Shown: piece by piece, positions 26,774-38,354 of the stretch | Numbering within the stretch: the first letter of the stretch is position 1 | Layout of the letters: every line of letters begins with the position of its first letter | Origin: Actinomycetota bacterium | GTDB taxonomy: Bacteria > Actinomycetota > Acidimicrobiia > Acidimicrobiales > Ilumatobacteraceae | Assembly (NCBI GenBank): GCA_016871395.1 | Contig: VFYV01000014.1 | Coordinates: 1 to 49,897, forward strand | Length of the DNA stretch: 49,897 nt | Direction of reading: 5' to 3' | Program-made: the position numbers and the translations under genes | The notes under the pieces: generated by a model | Databases searched by the model: none | Seen by the model: the letters and a program-made list of their open reading frames with translations, nothing else | What the model was told of the DNA's origin: nothing

Positions 26774-28705
26774 TCAACCGAAATAGACGACATCGACGAT
26801 GCTTCCGCGCGGGAGCAACTGACCCGGGGCCACCACTTGGCCCCCAACGACGGTCGCAATCGGCGCCCCGCGCACCCGACCCGTCACATTGCCCACCGTC
26901 AGGCCGGCGTTGATGATGGCGGCCTTCACGGCGTCGAGATTGGTGAGCACGGCCAGATTCGGCATCGACACCAGATCGGGACCCTTCGAGATGGCCACGG
27001 TCACCGACGCACCCTTCGCCAACGACTCACCGGCGGCGGGTAGTTGCGAGGAGACTCCACCGACGGGTACGTCGTTCGAGAATTCGTCGTCGGCGCGATT
27101 GATGATCAGTTGCAGATCGTTGAGCGCCGTCGTGGCGACATCGATGGTCATCGTCCGCAGATCAGGCACCACACGTGGGGCGGGACCTTGCGACACCACC
27201 ATGTCGACCGCGGTGCCCTTGATCACCTCCTGACCTGCCACCAAATTCGGCTGCAACGCCACGGTCCAGCGAATGACCAGTCCGGACGGCACGTTCTCAC
27301 TGAATTCCGGCGTCTGCACGCCCAACACCAGACCGGCCTCGGTCAACGCCGAAGTGGCGGTCACAACATCGAGGGCGTTCAACTCCGGCAGCGGAACCGG
27401 AGGCGGTCCGGTGGACACCACGAAGGTGATGGCCTTTCCACTCTGCAATGTCTGCCCGGTCTCGGGCTCGGTGCGCACGATGGCGCCGGCTGGCACGTCC
27501 TCGCTGGCTTCTCCCACCTCGATGATCGTCCAGTCGTATTCGGTGACGAGGTTGGTGGCCTCGCCCAGGTCCACACCGGTCAACGCCGGTACCGAATACG
27601 AATCCTTCTGAATCACCGAGAACAACAAAAATCCTCCGACCACGACCACCAACACCGCCACAGCGGCCACGATCCATCGCGCGATGACCGGGGCATCGGC
27701 ACGATCGTTCGTGACCGAGTCCTTTTCGATCACCGCGTCGGACGTGGCGCTCACCATCGTGTCGGCGGAGTCGGGCGGTTTTACCATGTCGACCGGGCGC
27801 GCGATCTCTCCGGTGCTATCGAACAAGGTCGCCGACACCAAGGGCAACGGGGCGGGGCGAGGCAACGAGGGTGCCGCTTGCACCAACGCGCGCGCCATGT
27901 CGGCAGCCCCCGAACGTTCCAATGGATCGCAGCGTCCGGCTCTCTCCAGAACCGACGCCAGACCACCGAGGTCGGCCGAAACGGGAAACAGTCGGTCGAC
28001 ACGCCCACTCAGCGTGGTGACCACGGAGTCGGCCAGGAACGGCACCGAACCGGTGACCGCTTCGGTGAGGACCAGAGCCAACGCGTACACATCGGACTTT
28101 TCGTCGAACGGTTCCCCGAGAGTCTGTTCGGGCGCGCAGTAGCGCGCGCGTTCGAGCGACACCGAGGTGGCGTCAGCCCAGGCGTCCTCGGCGACCACCG
28201 AGACCACCCCCAGGTCGGCCACGCGAGCCCGGTGATCGTCGCCAAAGACGATCGCCGACGGTCGCAGGTCGAAATGCGCGAGACCACGGCGGTGGGCGTG
28301 GTCGAGGGCGCGACACACGTCCAACCCGACGACCGCAGCCTGACTCGGGGTGAGCAACCGTCCACGGTCGATCAAATCCTGCAACGTGCCCCCGCCGAGA
28401 TGTTCCTGCACCACGTACACACGACTCGCATCACCGATCGTGGCGCGCCCGGATGCCAACGTGCGCAGGACCTGAGGGTGATTCATCGTCGCCGCGATCG
28501 TGGCCTGCTCGAGCAGGACCCCGCCCCGCCGGTGGCTGACCTCGGCCGAGAACACCCGGAGGGACACGTCGGTGCCCGCATGACCGTCACGGGCCACGAA
28601 GACCGTGCTCGAACCCGAGCGACCGACTTCGGTACGCAGGCGATAACGGCCATCGACCAGGGTGTCGATCAACGAATCCGAGCCGTGATTTTCGGTGCTG
28701 GACAT
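26774..28705 (-). CDS. PASTA-domain Ser/Thr kinase homologue with degenerate active site
   Basis: The 643-residue protein has a cytoplasmic PknB-like kinase domain (about 20-275), one membrane helix (341-363) and four extracellular PASTA repeats (371-643), which bind peptidoglycan or lipid II. The fold is intact (Glu66, DLG 164-166, YCAPEQ), but the ATP-anchoring Lys of the VAIK motif is Arg50 (VSLRVF). The catalytic loop reads HFDLRPSA: the HRD Arg is Phe, the Lys is Arg148 and the metal-binding Asn is Ala151. The glycine loop is also degenerate (GRSGSS). It is therefore probably a pseudokinase sensing cell-wall state. The start at ATG 28705 has TAGTTT seven bases upstream. Confidence 0.88.
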   Translation of the reverse strand: MSSTENHGSDSLIDTLVDGRYRLRTEVGRSGSSTVFVARDGHAGTDVSLRVFSAEVSHRRGGVLLEQATIAATMNHPQVLRTLASGRATIGDASRVYVVQEHLGGGTLQDLIDRGRLLTPSQAAVVGLDVCRALDHAHRRGLAHFDLRPSAIVFGDDHRARVADLGVVSVVAEDAWADATSVSLERARYCAPEQTLGEPFDEKSDVYALALVLTEAVTGSVPFLADSVVTTLSGRVDRLFPVSADLGGLASVLERAGRCDPLERSGAADMARALVQAAPSLPRPAPLPLVSATLFDSTGEIARPVDMVKPPDSADTMVSATSDAVIEKDSVTNDRADAPVIARWIVAAVAVLVVVVGGFLLFSVIQKDSYSVPALTGVDLGEATNLVTEYDWTIIEVGEASEDVPAGAIVRTEPETGQTLQSGKAITFVVSTGPPPVPLPELNALDVVTATSALTEAGLVLGVQTPEFSENVPSGLVIRWTVALQPNLVAGQEVIKGTAVDMVVSQGPAPRVVPDLRTMTIDVATTALNDLQLIINRADDEFSNDVPVGGVSSQLPAAGESLAKGASVTVAISKGPDLVSMPNLAVLTNLDAVKAAIINAGLTVGNVTGRVRGAPIATVVGGQVVAPGQLLPRGSIVDVVYFG

Positions 28706-28712
28706 CGCTGGG

Positions 28713-28718
28713 AAACTA
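28713..28718 (-). promoter_or_regulatory. -10 box of the leaderless PASTA pseudokinase gene
   Basis: TAGTTT on the minus strand ends seven bases before ATG 28705. This start decides against the 149-codon upstream extension of the open frame. Confidence 0.6.
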
Positions 28719-28789
28719 GCGTTGTGTTTCGAATGTGTGACGATCGCCCCCGTCACAAAGTGCAAAACACCAGTACAGCGGGTCAGACT

Positions 28790-29338
28790 GTGAAGGTGAG
28801 CGAGGACCAGGTTCCCCGAGAAGCATCCCTCGAGTCCGAGGGCACCGTCACTACCCCACCGGTTCGGCGTCGTCTCTCCATCGAGATGGTGCTCATCAGT
28901 GCCGGGCTGGCGATCGGATTGATGATGGTCATCTTGGGACTCATGTCGGCCACCACCGGTCGCGATGCCCTCGGCTATCCCGATCAGATCGTCAGCGTTT
29001 CGCCGGCCCCGAACGATCGTCAAGTGCTCTCCCAGACCGAGATCTCCGTCGACCTCATCGACGGCTACGAGGCCGAGTTGATCCTCGATGGCATCGAGAT
29101 CCCCACGACCCGCCTCGAGGACGCCGCCCCCCAGCAGGCCAAGCCTGGTCAACAGATCGAATTACCCAAGACCGCGATCTACGACCAAGGAAATTCACTG
29201 ATCCGCTTCGAGCCGACCGAGGGAGCGGCGGTCGAAAGGTACGACGTCGGAGTCCACCAGGTGACGGTGAATTTCTGGAAGATCGAGGACGGTCGCAACG
29301 CCGCGCGCAGCTTTTCGTGGTCGTTCGAGGTGCTCTGA
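28790..29338 (+). CDS. membrane-anchored protein with an extracellular beta domain, unknown function
   Basis: The 182-residue protein starts at GTG 28790 (GTG 28796 is an alternative). It has an acidic cytoplasmic N-terminus, one membrane helix (about 33-54, MVLISAGLAIGLMMVILGL) and an extracellular domain of predicted strands. That domain includes VSVSPAPNDRQVLSQTEISV, typical of copper-resistance/Ig-like extracellular folds, and VHQVTVNFWKIEDGRN near the C-terminus. I do not recognise the family. It is divergent from the PASTA pseudokinase gene, and both are single-pass surface proteins, so a shared envelope function is plausible (inference). It ends three bases before the convergent ligA stop. 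Confidence 0.75.
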   Translation: MKVSEDQVPREASLESEGTVTTPPVRRRLSIEMVLISAGLAIGLMMVILGLMSATTGRDALGYPDQIVSVSPAPNDRQVLSQTEISVDLIDGYEAELILDGIEIPTTRLEDAAPQQAKPGQQIELPKTAIYDQGNSLIRFEPTEGAAVERYDVGVHQVTVNFWKIEDGRNAARSFSWSFEVL

Positions 29339-29341
29339 GCC

Positions 29342-32475
<3,134 letters not shown>

Positions 32476-32599
32476 GCTCATCCCTCCCGCGTCTTTCGTA
32501 GCAGGCATCTCCCATCGGGTCATAATCGAGCACACCTCCATCGCGGCTCACCGGTCTCCGATTGTTGGGACATCGATCCCATCGGTAACGCTGTGGGGC

Positions 32600-33535
32600 G
32601 TGTCCGGTTCGAGTGCTCCGAAAAGTGCTCCGGTGAGTTCGCCGGCCCGAACGATGGTCGACACGATCTCGTGGGCGATGCGTGCGGCGGTGTTCGCCGG
32701 AGGCGCGATCGCTCCGTTGTGCGCGGACGCCATGACCGGGTGGTCCGGTGTCGCGCGGGTGGTGACGAACGTCGCGATCTGGGCGGCATGGGCCGTCGCT
32801 CTTCTCTGCGTTCTGGTGCCCTCGAGTGTCTCGCTCACCGCCATCCGCCTGGTGTGTCCCACGTCGATCGTGTCGTCAGGCATCGTCGTGGTGCTCGATG
32901 GTGACAGCGCGTCGGGAGTCGCGCTCGTGCTGGCGATCGTGGCGACTCTTCTGGTGTTCAGCGCCGATGTGGGAGAGTCGTTCGTGCAGGTGTCGGCCTA
33001 CGGAGACGAGCGTCGTCACCTACTACGGTGCCCCGCGACCATGGCGAGCATCCAGATTCTGGCCTGGATCGCCTGGGTGTCGAGCATCGTCACGACCACG
33101 TCGTTCGGAATCGGGCAGAATCGGATCGGCGCGACACTCTCGGGCGTCGTGGCGATCGTGCTGTCCTGGTTGCTCCCCCGGCGCTTCCACCGCTACTCAC
33201 GGCGCTGGTTGGTGCAAGTGCCCGCCGGCTTGGTGGTCCACGATCACGTGGTGTTGGCCGAGACCGCCATGTTCCTCGCTCGTGACATTCGATCCGTCGA
33301 GGCGGCGACGATCGGGTCCTCGGACGCGGCCGATCTCACCGGTGGTTGCCGCGGTCCCGCCCTGCGGGTGACGCTGGACGACTTCGAGACAGTCGTGTTG
33401 TCGGCCACGCGCGCCGATCCCGGGGGCAGGGCGGTTCACGTGCGGTCGATGATGGTGTGCCCGTCGCGCCTCGGCCGAGCGCTGGCCGAGTTGACCACGC
33501 CACCACCCAGCACCACCTCGCCGGCCTCGTCGTAG
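32600..33535 (+). CDS. polytopic membrane protein of unknown function
   Basis: I do not recognise this protein of 311 residues. It shows about six hydrophobic segments (near residues 30-45, 53-72, 78-100, 107-122, 148-168 and 173-190), then a roughly 110-residue soluble C-terminal part with VPAGLVVHDHVVLAETAMFL. The start is uncertain: GTG 32600 or ATG 32654; neither has a good Shine-Dalgarno, and AACGCT seven bases before the GTG is only a weak -10. Its last 100 bases run antisense over the 3' end of mnmA, an unusually long convergent overlap. The Pro/Thr/Ser-rich final 15 residues may be dispensable read-through. Confidence 0.65.
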   Translation: MSGSSAPKSAPVSSPARTMVDTISWAMRAAVFAGGAIAPLCADAMTGWSGVARVVTNVAIWAAWAVALLCVLVPSSVSLTAIRLVCPTSIVSSGIVVVLDGDSASGVALVLAIVATLLVFSADVGESFVQVSAYGDERRHLLRCPATMASIQILAWIAWVSSIVTTTSFGIGQNRIGATLSGVVAIVLSWLLPRRFHRYSRRWLVQVPAGLVVHDHVVLAETAMFLARDIRSVEAATIGSSDAADLTGGCRGPALRVTLDDFETVVLSATRADPGGRAVHVRSMMVCPSRLGRALAELTTPPPSTTSPASS

Positions 33536-34545
33536 AACACGGCACTCTGGCCGGGCGAGATCCGTCGTTGCGGTTCGCGCCACCGCACCAGGACGTCGCC
33601 TTCGGCATCGGCCTCGACATCGGCGAGGTTGGCGTCGCCGTGAGCGCTGCACTGCACCCGGACCACACCGATGACCACGGACGAACTCCACGACACCCGA
33701 CTCACCACTTCACTCTCGGTGAGCAGCATCGCTTCGGGACCAACCACCACCCGACGACCGGGCACATCGACGTCGACCACGAAGCGCTTGGTTCCGCCAC
33801 CACCTCCGACGCCCCGACGCTGTCCGAGAGTGACCATCTCGACCGCTTCCACTTCACCGATACGGGCACCGTCGGTGTCGACGATCTCGGCCACGTGCAA
33901 CGGGATGCGTCGCGCCAGAAAGGCCGAGCGGCCCGCGCGCCCGTCGTCATCTTTGGAAGTGGTGATGAAACAGACGTCCTGACTGTCGGGCTTGCCGGCA
34001 GTGCGCAGCCCCAGCCGTTCGGCGTGGGCGCGCACGTCGGCCTTGTTCATCTCCCCCACCGGGAAGATCGTGCGCGACAACTGCTGCTGATCCAGCATGT
34101 GCACCACGTAACTCTGATCCTTGGCGGAATCATGACCTCGCGCCAACCGATACACACCGTCTCGCTCGACCACGCGGGCGTGGTGTCCGGTGGCTACGGC
34201 GTCGAAACCGAGAACGAGGGCCCGCTCGTGCAGTCGATCGAACTTCAGGTGACGGTTGCACTCGATACACGGATTTGGTGTGACACCCACCGCGTGATCG
34301 TTCACGTACGGCTCGACTACGTCGCGATGGAACTCGTCGGTGAAGTTGAAGACCAGGTGATCGATACCGATCTGCTGGGCCACACGGCGGGCGTCGTCGA
34401 CGTCACTGACGCTGCAACAACCGGTGTCGCTCTCGCCACCCCACAAGCGCATGGTGACACCCACCACCTCGTGACCCTGCTCCACCAGAAGCGCGGCGGC
34501 GACCGAGGAATCGACCCCGCCGGACATGGCGATGAGCACCTTCAT
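33436..34545 (-). CDS. mnmA: tRNA-specific 2-thiouridylase
   Basis: The 369-residue enzyme thiolates U34 of tRNA-Lys, -Glu and -Gln wobble positions, using persulfide sulfur supplied by a cysteine desulfurase. It shows the PP-loop AMSGGVDSSVAAALL near residue 10, catalytic Cys93 in TPNPCIECNR, Cys192 in SQDVCFI, and the C-terminal GQSAVFYDEAGEVVLGGG. TAGCCT seven bases before ATG 34545 marks its own leaderless promoter, although iscS lies directly upstream and would provide the sulfur. The 3' end overlaps the convergent membrane protein gene. Confidence 0.94.
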   Translation of the reverse strand: MKVLIAMSGGVDSSVAAALLVEQGHEVVGVTMRLWGGESDTGCCSVSDVDDARRVAQQIGIDHLVFNFTDEFHRDVVEPYVNDHAVGVTPNPCIECNRHLKFDRLHERALVLGFDAVATGHHARVVERDGVYRLARGHDSAKDQSYVVHMLDQQQLSRTIFPVGEMNKADVRAHAERLGLRTAGKPDSQDVCFITTSKDDDGRAGRSAFLARRIPLHVAEIVDTDGARIGEVEAVEMVTLGQRRGVGGGGGTKRFVVDVDVPGRRVVVGPEAMLLTESEVVSRVSWSSSVVIGVVRVQCSAHGDANLADVEADAEGDVLVRWREPQRRISPGQSAVFYDEAGEVVLGGGVVNSASARPRRDGHTIIDRT

Positions 34546-34552
34546 GGCTCGC

Positions 34553-34558
34553 AGGCTA
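34553..34558 (-). promoter_or_regulatory. -10 box of leaderless mnmA
   Basis: TAGCCT on the minus strand ends seven bases before ATG 34545, in the short gap after iscS. Confidence 0.55.
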
Positions 34559-34581
34559 CGGTGCCGACGTCGCGGTCGTGA

Positions 34582-35730
34582 TCAGGCACGCTTCAATCGG
34601 GCGGCGACCGTGCGAATGCGCTCCACCGCCGAAGTGACCGTCTGGACCGTGCGCTCCACGTCGGCGACGGTGGTGGTGTGACCCATCGACAAGCGCAGAG
34701 CCCCCGCACTCCATTCGCGCTCGACACCCATCGCCCGCAACACGTGGGAGGGCTCCATGGCGCCGCTGGCACACGCCGAAGCCGCCGATGCACACACGTC
34801 GGCTTCATCGAGTAGGTACAGCAACGACTCGCTCTCGACGTCGGCGATGCACACGTGGACCACTCCGGGCACCGACACCGAGTCGGGCACGGTGCTGCGC
34901 ACACCCGGAATCGCCAACAGTCCGGCCCGCAGCTTGTCGCGCAAAGCGGAGATTCGGGCCACCTCCGGGGCGCGTTCGGCATCGGTGGCTCGCAGAGCCT
35001 CGGCCATGGCCACGATGCCGGCCACGTTGTGGGTGCCACTGCGACGGTCACGTTCCTGTCCGCCGCCCTGGACGATGGGCTCGAAAGTGACGCCGTCGCG
35101 CACGACCAAGGCACCCACGCCCTTGGGACCGCCGAACTTGTGGGCGCTGAGGGCCATGGTGTCCACCAACGGCCACAATTCGCGAAGATCGATCCAACAG
35201 GCGGCCTGCACGGCGTCGGTGTGCAACACGGCGTTCGGAGCGTGACGGCGGACCAGGGCCGACACCGCCCTCATGTCGGTGATCGCGCCGGTTTCGTTGT
35301 TCACGGCCATCACCGAGACGCTGCTGACCGAATCGTCCAGAGTCGCTCGCAGCGCTTCGTTGTCGACCACTCCGTGGGCATCGACTGCCACCACTCGACC
35401 GCCCAGATGCTCGACACAATGCAGCACGGCGTGATGCTCGACCGCCGGACACACCGCCACGCCACCACGTCGACGGACCACACCGATGATGGCCGCGTTG
35501 TCGCTTTCGGTGCCGCAGCCGGTGAAGACGATCTCGCCCGGCCTGCATCCCACGGAGTAGGCGATCGAGTCACGGGCCTCGTCCACCGCCTTTCGGGCCC
35601 GACGGGCGAAGCGGTGCGAACCACTGGGGTTGGCGTACACACCGTCGAGGAACGGCATCATGGCGGCGATGGCCGACGCCCGCATGGGGGTGCTGGCCGC
35701 GTGATCCATGTATGTCACGGTGTCGGCCAC
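34582..35730 (-). CDS. iscS: IscS-like cysteine desulfurase
   Basis: The 382-residue PLP enzyme is a group I desulfurase: MDHAASTPM at the start, FTGCGTESDNAAI, PLP lysine Lys198 in LSAHKFGGPKG, HTDAVQAA, GGGQERDRRSGTHNV, and the catalytic Cys320 on the longer loop ASACASGAMEPSHVL. It likely supplies sulfur to MnmA next door, leaving Fe-S assembly to SufS (inference from context). The start GTG 35730 is supported by TAATCT six bases upstream; ATG 35709 (MDHAAST) is the alternative. Confidence 0.92.
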   Translation of the reverse strand: MADTVTYMDHAASTPMRASAIAAMMPFLDGVYANPSGSHRFARRARKAVDEARDSIAYSVGCRPGEIVFTGCGTESDNAAIIGVVRRRGGVAVCPAVEHHAVLHCVEHLGGRVVAVDAHGVVDNEALRATLDDSVSSVSVMAVNNETGAITDMRAVSALVRRHAPNAVLHTDAVQAACWIDLRELWPLVDTMALSAHKFGGPKGVGALVVRDGVTFEPIVQGGGQERDRRSGTHNVAGIVAMAEALRATDAERAPEVARISALRDKLRAGLLAIPGVRSTVPDSVSVPGVVHVCIADVESESLLYLLDEADVCASAASACASGAMEPSHVLRAMGVEREWSAGALRLSMGHTTTVADVERTVQTVTSAVERIRTVAARLKRA

Positions 35731-35736
35731 CCCCGA

Positions 35737-35742
35737 AGATTA
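35737..35742 (-). promoter_or_regulatory. -10 box of leaderless iscS
   Basis: TAATCT on the minus strand ends six bases before GTG 35730, supporting that start over the internal ATG. Confidence 0.6.
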
Positions 35743-35810
35743 CCGCCCCGTCGTGCGACCCGATCGCCCGATTCACCACCGACCACGACGGCGTGGTGGA
35801 CTGAAAAGGA

Positions 35811-36542
35811 ATGAAAGGATTCGACGACGCGACCTACGGCGACTCGTTCGCCGACGTCTACGACGATTGGTACGACGACGTCAGCGACGTGGATGCCACC
35901 ACGACCTTGGTCGACGAATTGGCCCGTGGCGGTCACGTGTTGGAATTAGGTGTGGGCACCGGCCGTCTTGCCGTTCCGCTGGCGCGCGCGGGTTGTGCGG
36001 TGGTGGGCATCGATGCAAGCGAGGCGATGCTGGAGCGGTGCCGCGCCAAGTCCGGCGATCTCACGTTGGAGTTGATTCTCGGCGACATGATCGAGGCCCA
36101 ACCCGATCGAACCTTCGACGCCGTGTTGGTCGCCTACAACACCATTTTCAGTCTGACCAGCGCCGAGCGTCAGCAAGCGTTGTTCGACACCGTGGCCCGG
36201 CGTCTGAGTGACGGCGGGGCGTTCATCGTCGAAGCCGCCGTGCCCGACCCCCGGCGCAAAGCCGGCGGCACGGTGGGAGTGCGATCGGTTCAGGCCGATC
36301 GAGTAGTGCTTTCGGTCGACGTGCACCACCCCGAGGACCAACGCGTCGACGGGCAGTTCGTGGAATTCACCCCAACTGGTGGCGTGCGCCTGCGCCCCTG
36401 GAGCATCCGCTATTCGTCGCCCGAGGAATTGGATCAGATGGCGACCCGAGCCGGACTGCGTCTGCGGAACCGCTGGGAAGACATGGGCAAAACAGTGTTC
36501 GCCGCAGATTCTGCGACACATGTCTCGGTGTACACCCGATGA
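35811..36542 (+). CDS. class I SAM-dependent methyltransferase
   Basis: The 243-residue protein has the Rossmann-type SAM motifs: motif I VLELGVGTGRLAVPLA, the acidic residue in VVGIDASEAML, motif II region LGDMIEAQPDRTFDAVLVAY and the post-motif VARRLSDGGAFIVEAA. The substrate is not identifiable. AAAAGGA abuts ATG 35811 almost directly, too close for a normal Shine-Dalgarno, so initiation may be inefficient. It stands alone, with a perfect hairpin eight bases after the stop. Confidence 0.85.
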   Translation: MKGFDDATYGDSFADVYDDWYDDVSDVDATTTLVDELARGGHVLELGVGTGRLAVPLARAGCAVVGIDASEAMLERCRAKSGDLTLELILGDMIEAQPDRTFDAVLVAYNTIFSLTSAERQQALFDTVARRLSDGGAFIVEAAVPDPRRKAGGTVGVRSVQADRVVLSVDVHHPEDQRVDGQFVEFTPTGGVRLRPWSIRYSSPEELDQMATRAGLRLRNRWEDMGKTVFAADSATHVSVYTR

Positions 36543-36550
36543 CAATGATT

Positions 36551-36572
36551 CGTCACTCCCGTGACGTATCAT
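36551..36572 (+). promoter_or_regulatory. galT promoter with perfect inverted repeat
   Basis: CGTCAC (36551-36556) and GTGACG (36561-36566) pair perfectly around TCCC, immediately followed by TATCAT (36567-36572), a near-consensus -10 that ends nine bases before GTG 36582. The repeat could be an operator or could end the methyltransferase transcript. Confidence 0.5.
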
Positions 36573-36581
36573 TAAGAAACC

Positions 36582-37565
36582 GTGAGTCAACTACGTCTGA
36601 ACCCCCTGACCGGCCGCTGGGTCACCATCGTGGCCGAGCGGGCCATGCGCCCCACCGATTTTGCGAGCCGCGTCCCCACCGTCGAATCCGGTCCCTCGCG
36701 CCCGTGTCCCTTCTGTCCCGGTAACGAGGACCCCTCGCTTCCCACGCTCGCGCGTGTCGGCCCCGACGACCTCTGGCGCATGCGAGTCATCCCCAATCTG
36801 TTCCCCGCCTTCGACGGTGACGACTCTCTTGCGGTCCGCAACCTCGGTCCAGTGCACGTCATGGCCGAAGCCAGTGGCACGCACGAGGTGTTCGTGTTCT
36901 CGCGCGACCACACCGCCGGCATCGACACATTCAGTGACCAGGCTTGTTCGGAGTTGATGGTCACGCTGAAGCAGCGTCTGCAGAGCCACGCCAACACCGA
37001 CAACATCCGTTACACGCAAGCCATCGTGAACCACGGCCGTGAGGCCGGCGCATCGCTGTCGCACCCGCACGGACAGTTGCTCGGTCTGCCGTTCGTACCG
37101 GGCGAGATCCTCGACGAGGAACGGGCTTTCGTGCGATTCGAGGGCGGCTGCATCCTGTGCGCCACGATCGAGGCCGAACTGGCATCCAACGAGCGCGTGG
37201 TCTTGGCCACCGACGACGCCGTGGTGGTGTGCCCGTGGTGGAGTGGCAACCCGTACGAGATGCTCATCATCCCGCGTCACCACGATCAGCACCTCACCGA
37301 TTCGTCCGACGACCACGTGGCCGGCGTCGGTCGCGCCATCCGCGACGCCTTGGTACACCTGAACGGCGTGTTCACCGACGTGGCCTTCAACCTGGTGTTC
37401 CACACCGCACCCCACCACCACAACGGGCCCTTCCACTGGCACGTGCACCTGTTCCCGAAACTCACCACCGTGGCGGGCTTCGAGCGAGGCACCGGCGTGA
37501 TGATCAACATCGTTCCGCCCGAGCAGGCCGCCGAAGAACTGCGCCGGGTGGGCGCCCGCGTCTGA
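36582..37565 (+). CDS. galT: galactose-1-phosphate uridylyltransferase
   Basis: The 327-residue HIT-superfamily enzyme swaps UMP between UDP-glucose and galactose-1-phosphate in the Leloir pathway. It has the active-site SLSHPHGQLLG (His161, nucleophile His163), a CPFCPG zinc pair (Cys42, Cys45), RVIPNLFPAF, and the C-terminal HTAPHHHNGPFHWHVHLFP metal/substrate region. A second CxxC (GGCILC) precedes the C-terminal half. GTG 36582 is the first start in frame. No galK or galE is adjacent; an ADP-glucose phosphorylase-like variant activity cannot be excluded. Confidence 0.9.
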   Translation: MSQLRLNPLTGRWVTIVAERAMRPTDFASRVPTVESGPSRPCPFCPGNEDPSLPTLARVGPDDLWRMRVIPNLFPAFDGDDSLAVRNLGPVHVMAEASGTHEVFVFSRDHTAGIDTFSDQACSELMVTLKQRLQSHANTDNIRYTQAIVNHGREAGASLSHPHGQLLGLPFVPGEILDEERAFVRFEGGCILCATIEAELASNERVVLATDDAVVVCPWWSGNPYEMLIIPRHHDQHLTDSSDDHVAGVGRAIRDALVHLNGVFTDVAFNLVFHTAPHHHNGPFHWHVHLFPKLTTVAGFERGTGVMINIVPPEQAAEELRRVGARV

Positions 37566-37584
37566 TCTGGGCAACACTGGCGGT

Positions 37585-38025
37585 ATGAGCCGCATCACCG
37601 TTTCCATCGACCTCGACGCCACGCCCGCGCGGGTGTGGGACGTGGTGGAGCCCATCGAAAGCCACGTGGACTGGATGGCCGACGCGGTGGCCATCCGCTT
37701 CGAGGGCGACCAGACTCGCGGAGTAGGCACGAAATTCTGGTGCGACACCAAGGTCGGGCCCATCAAGTTGACCGATCACATGGAGATCACCGAATGGATT
37801 CCGGGCGAAGCCATGGGGGTGCGCCACACCGGGTTGGTCACCGGCACGGGCATCTTCACGCTGGCCCCGCTCGACGGCGGCACGCGCACTCGTTTCACCT
37901 GGAGCGAGCAGTTGACGTTTCCGTGGTGGCTCGGAGGTCGCCTGGGCGAGATCGTCGGCGGTCAGTTGGTGATGAAAACCATCTGGCGCCGTAACTTGAA
38001 GAAATTGAAGTCCCTCGTCGACTGA
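37585..38025 (+). CDS. SRPBCC (START-like) family protein
   Basis: The 146-residue protein has the polyketide cyclase/START-like pattern: ITVSIDLDATPARVWDVVEP at the N-terminus, MEITEWIPGEAMGVRHTG, the strand pair FTLAPLDGGTRTRFTW, and a C-terminal helix GQLVMKTIWRRNLKKLKSLV. These helix-grip proteins bind hydrophobic ligands; the role here is unknown. It follows galT by 19 bases, so it may be co-transcribed. A weak AACACT box sits six bases before ATG 37585. Confidence 0.83.
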   Translation: MSRITVSIDLDATPARVWDVVEPIESHVDWMADAVAIRFEGDQTRGVGTKFWCDTKVGPIKLTDHMEITEWIPGEAMGVRHTGLVTGTGIFTLAPLDGGTRTRFTWSEQLTFPWWLGGRLGEIVGGQLVMKTIWRRNLKKLKSLVD

Positions 38026-38054
38026 CACCGTTCTCGGACGAGCGCACGGTCCCG

Positions 38055-38354
38055 TCAGATCTGTCGTATCACGGCGGTGACGGTCGCACCCAGCACGATC
38101 ACCACGATCAACGGCGCCTTTCTCCAGGCCGCCACGACGGCCAACGCGATACCGGCGGCGCGGGCGTCGAGCACCAGTTCTTGGCCGGTGGAGAAGGTGT
38201 CTTTGACGATGAGTGCCGACACCACCGCGGCGGGGATGAGTACGAGACAGCGCTCCATCACCGACGGCATGGTGCGTCCACCCAGAATCAAGAGCCCGGT
38301 CACCTTGAACGCGTAGGCGCCCACCGCCAGAACGATCACCAGCGTCCAACTCAT
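38055..38354 (-). CDS. azlD: AzlD, small subunit of a branched-chain amino acid exporter
   Basis: The 99-residue membrane protein has three to four hydrophobic segments and the AzlD family pattern (AYAFKVTGLLILGGRTMP, then CLVLIPAAVVSALIVKDTF, then RAAGIALAVVAAWRKAPLIV). AzlC and AzlD together export branched-chain amino acids or analogues. Its ATG overlaps the azlC stop by four bases, so the two subunits are translationally coupled. Confidence 0.88.
   Translation of the reverse strand: MSWTLVIVLAVGAYAFKVTGLLILGGRTMPSVMERCLVLIPAAVVSALIVKDTFSTGQELVLDARAAGIALAVVAAWRKAPLIVVIVLGATVTAVIRQI

Noticed and set aside
24524-27043. 839-codon open frame on the plus strand
   Set aside because: It is antisense to the MFS and SDR genes; its product is Arg/His/Gln-rich without domains, a by-product of high-GC codon bias.
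27044-28789. Long plus-strand frame upstream of the 28790 gene
   Set aside because: It is antisense to the PASTA pseudokinase; only the part from GTG 28790 has a membrane helix and a sensible fold.
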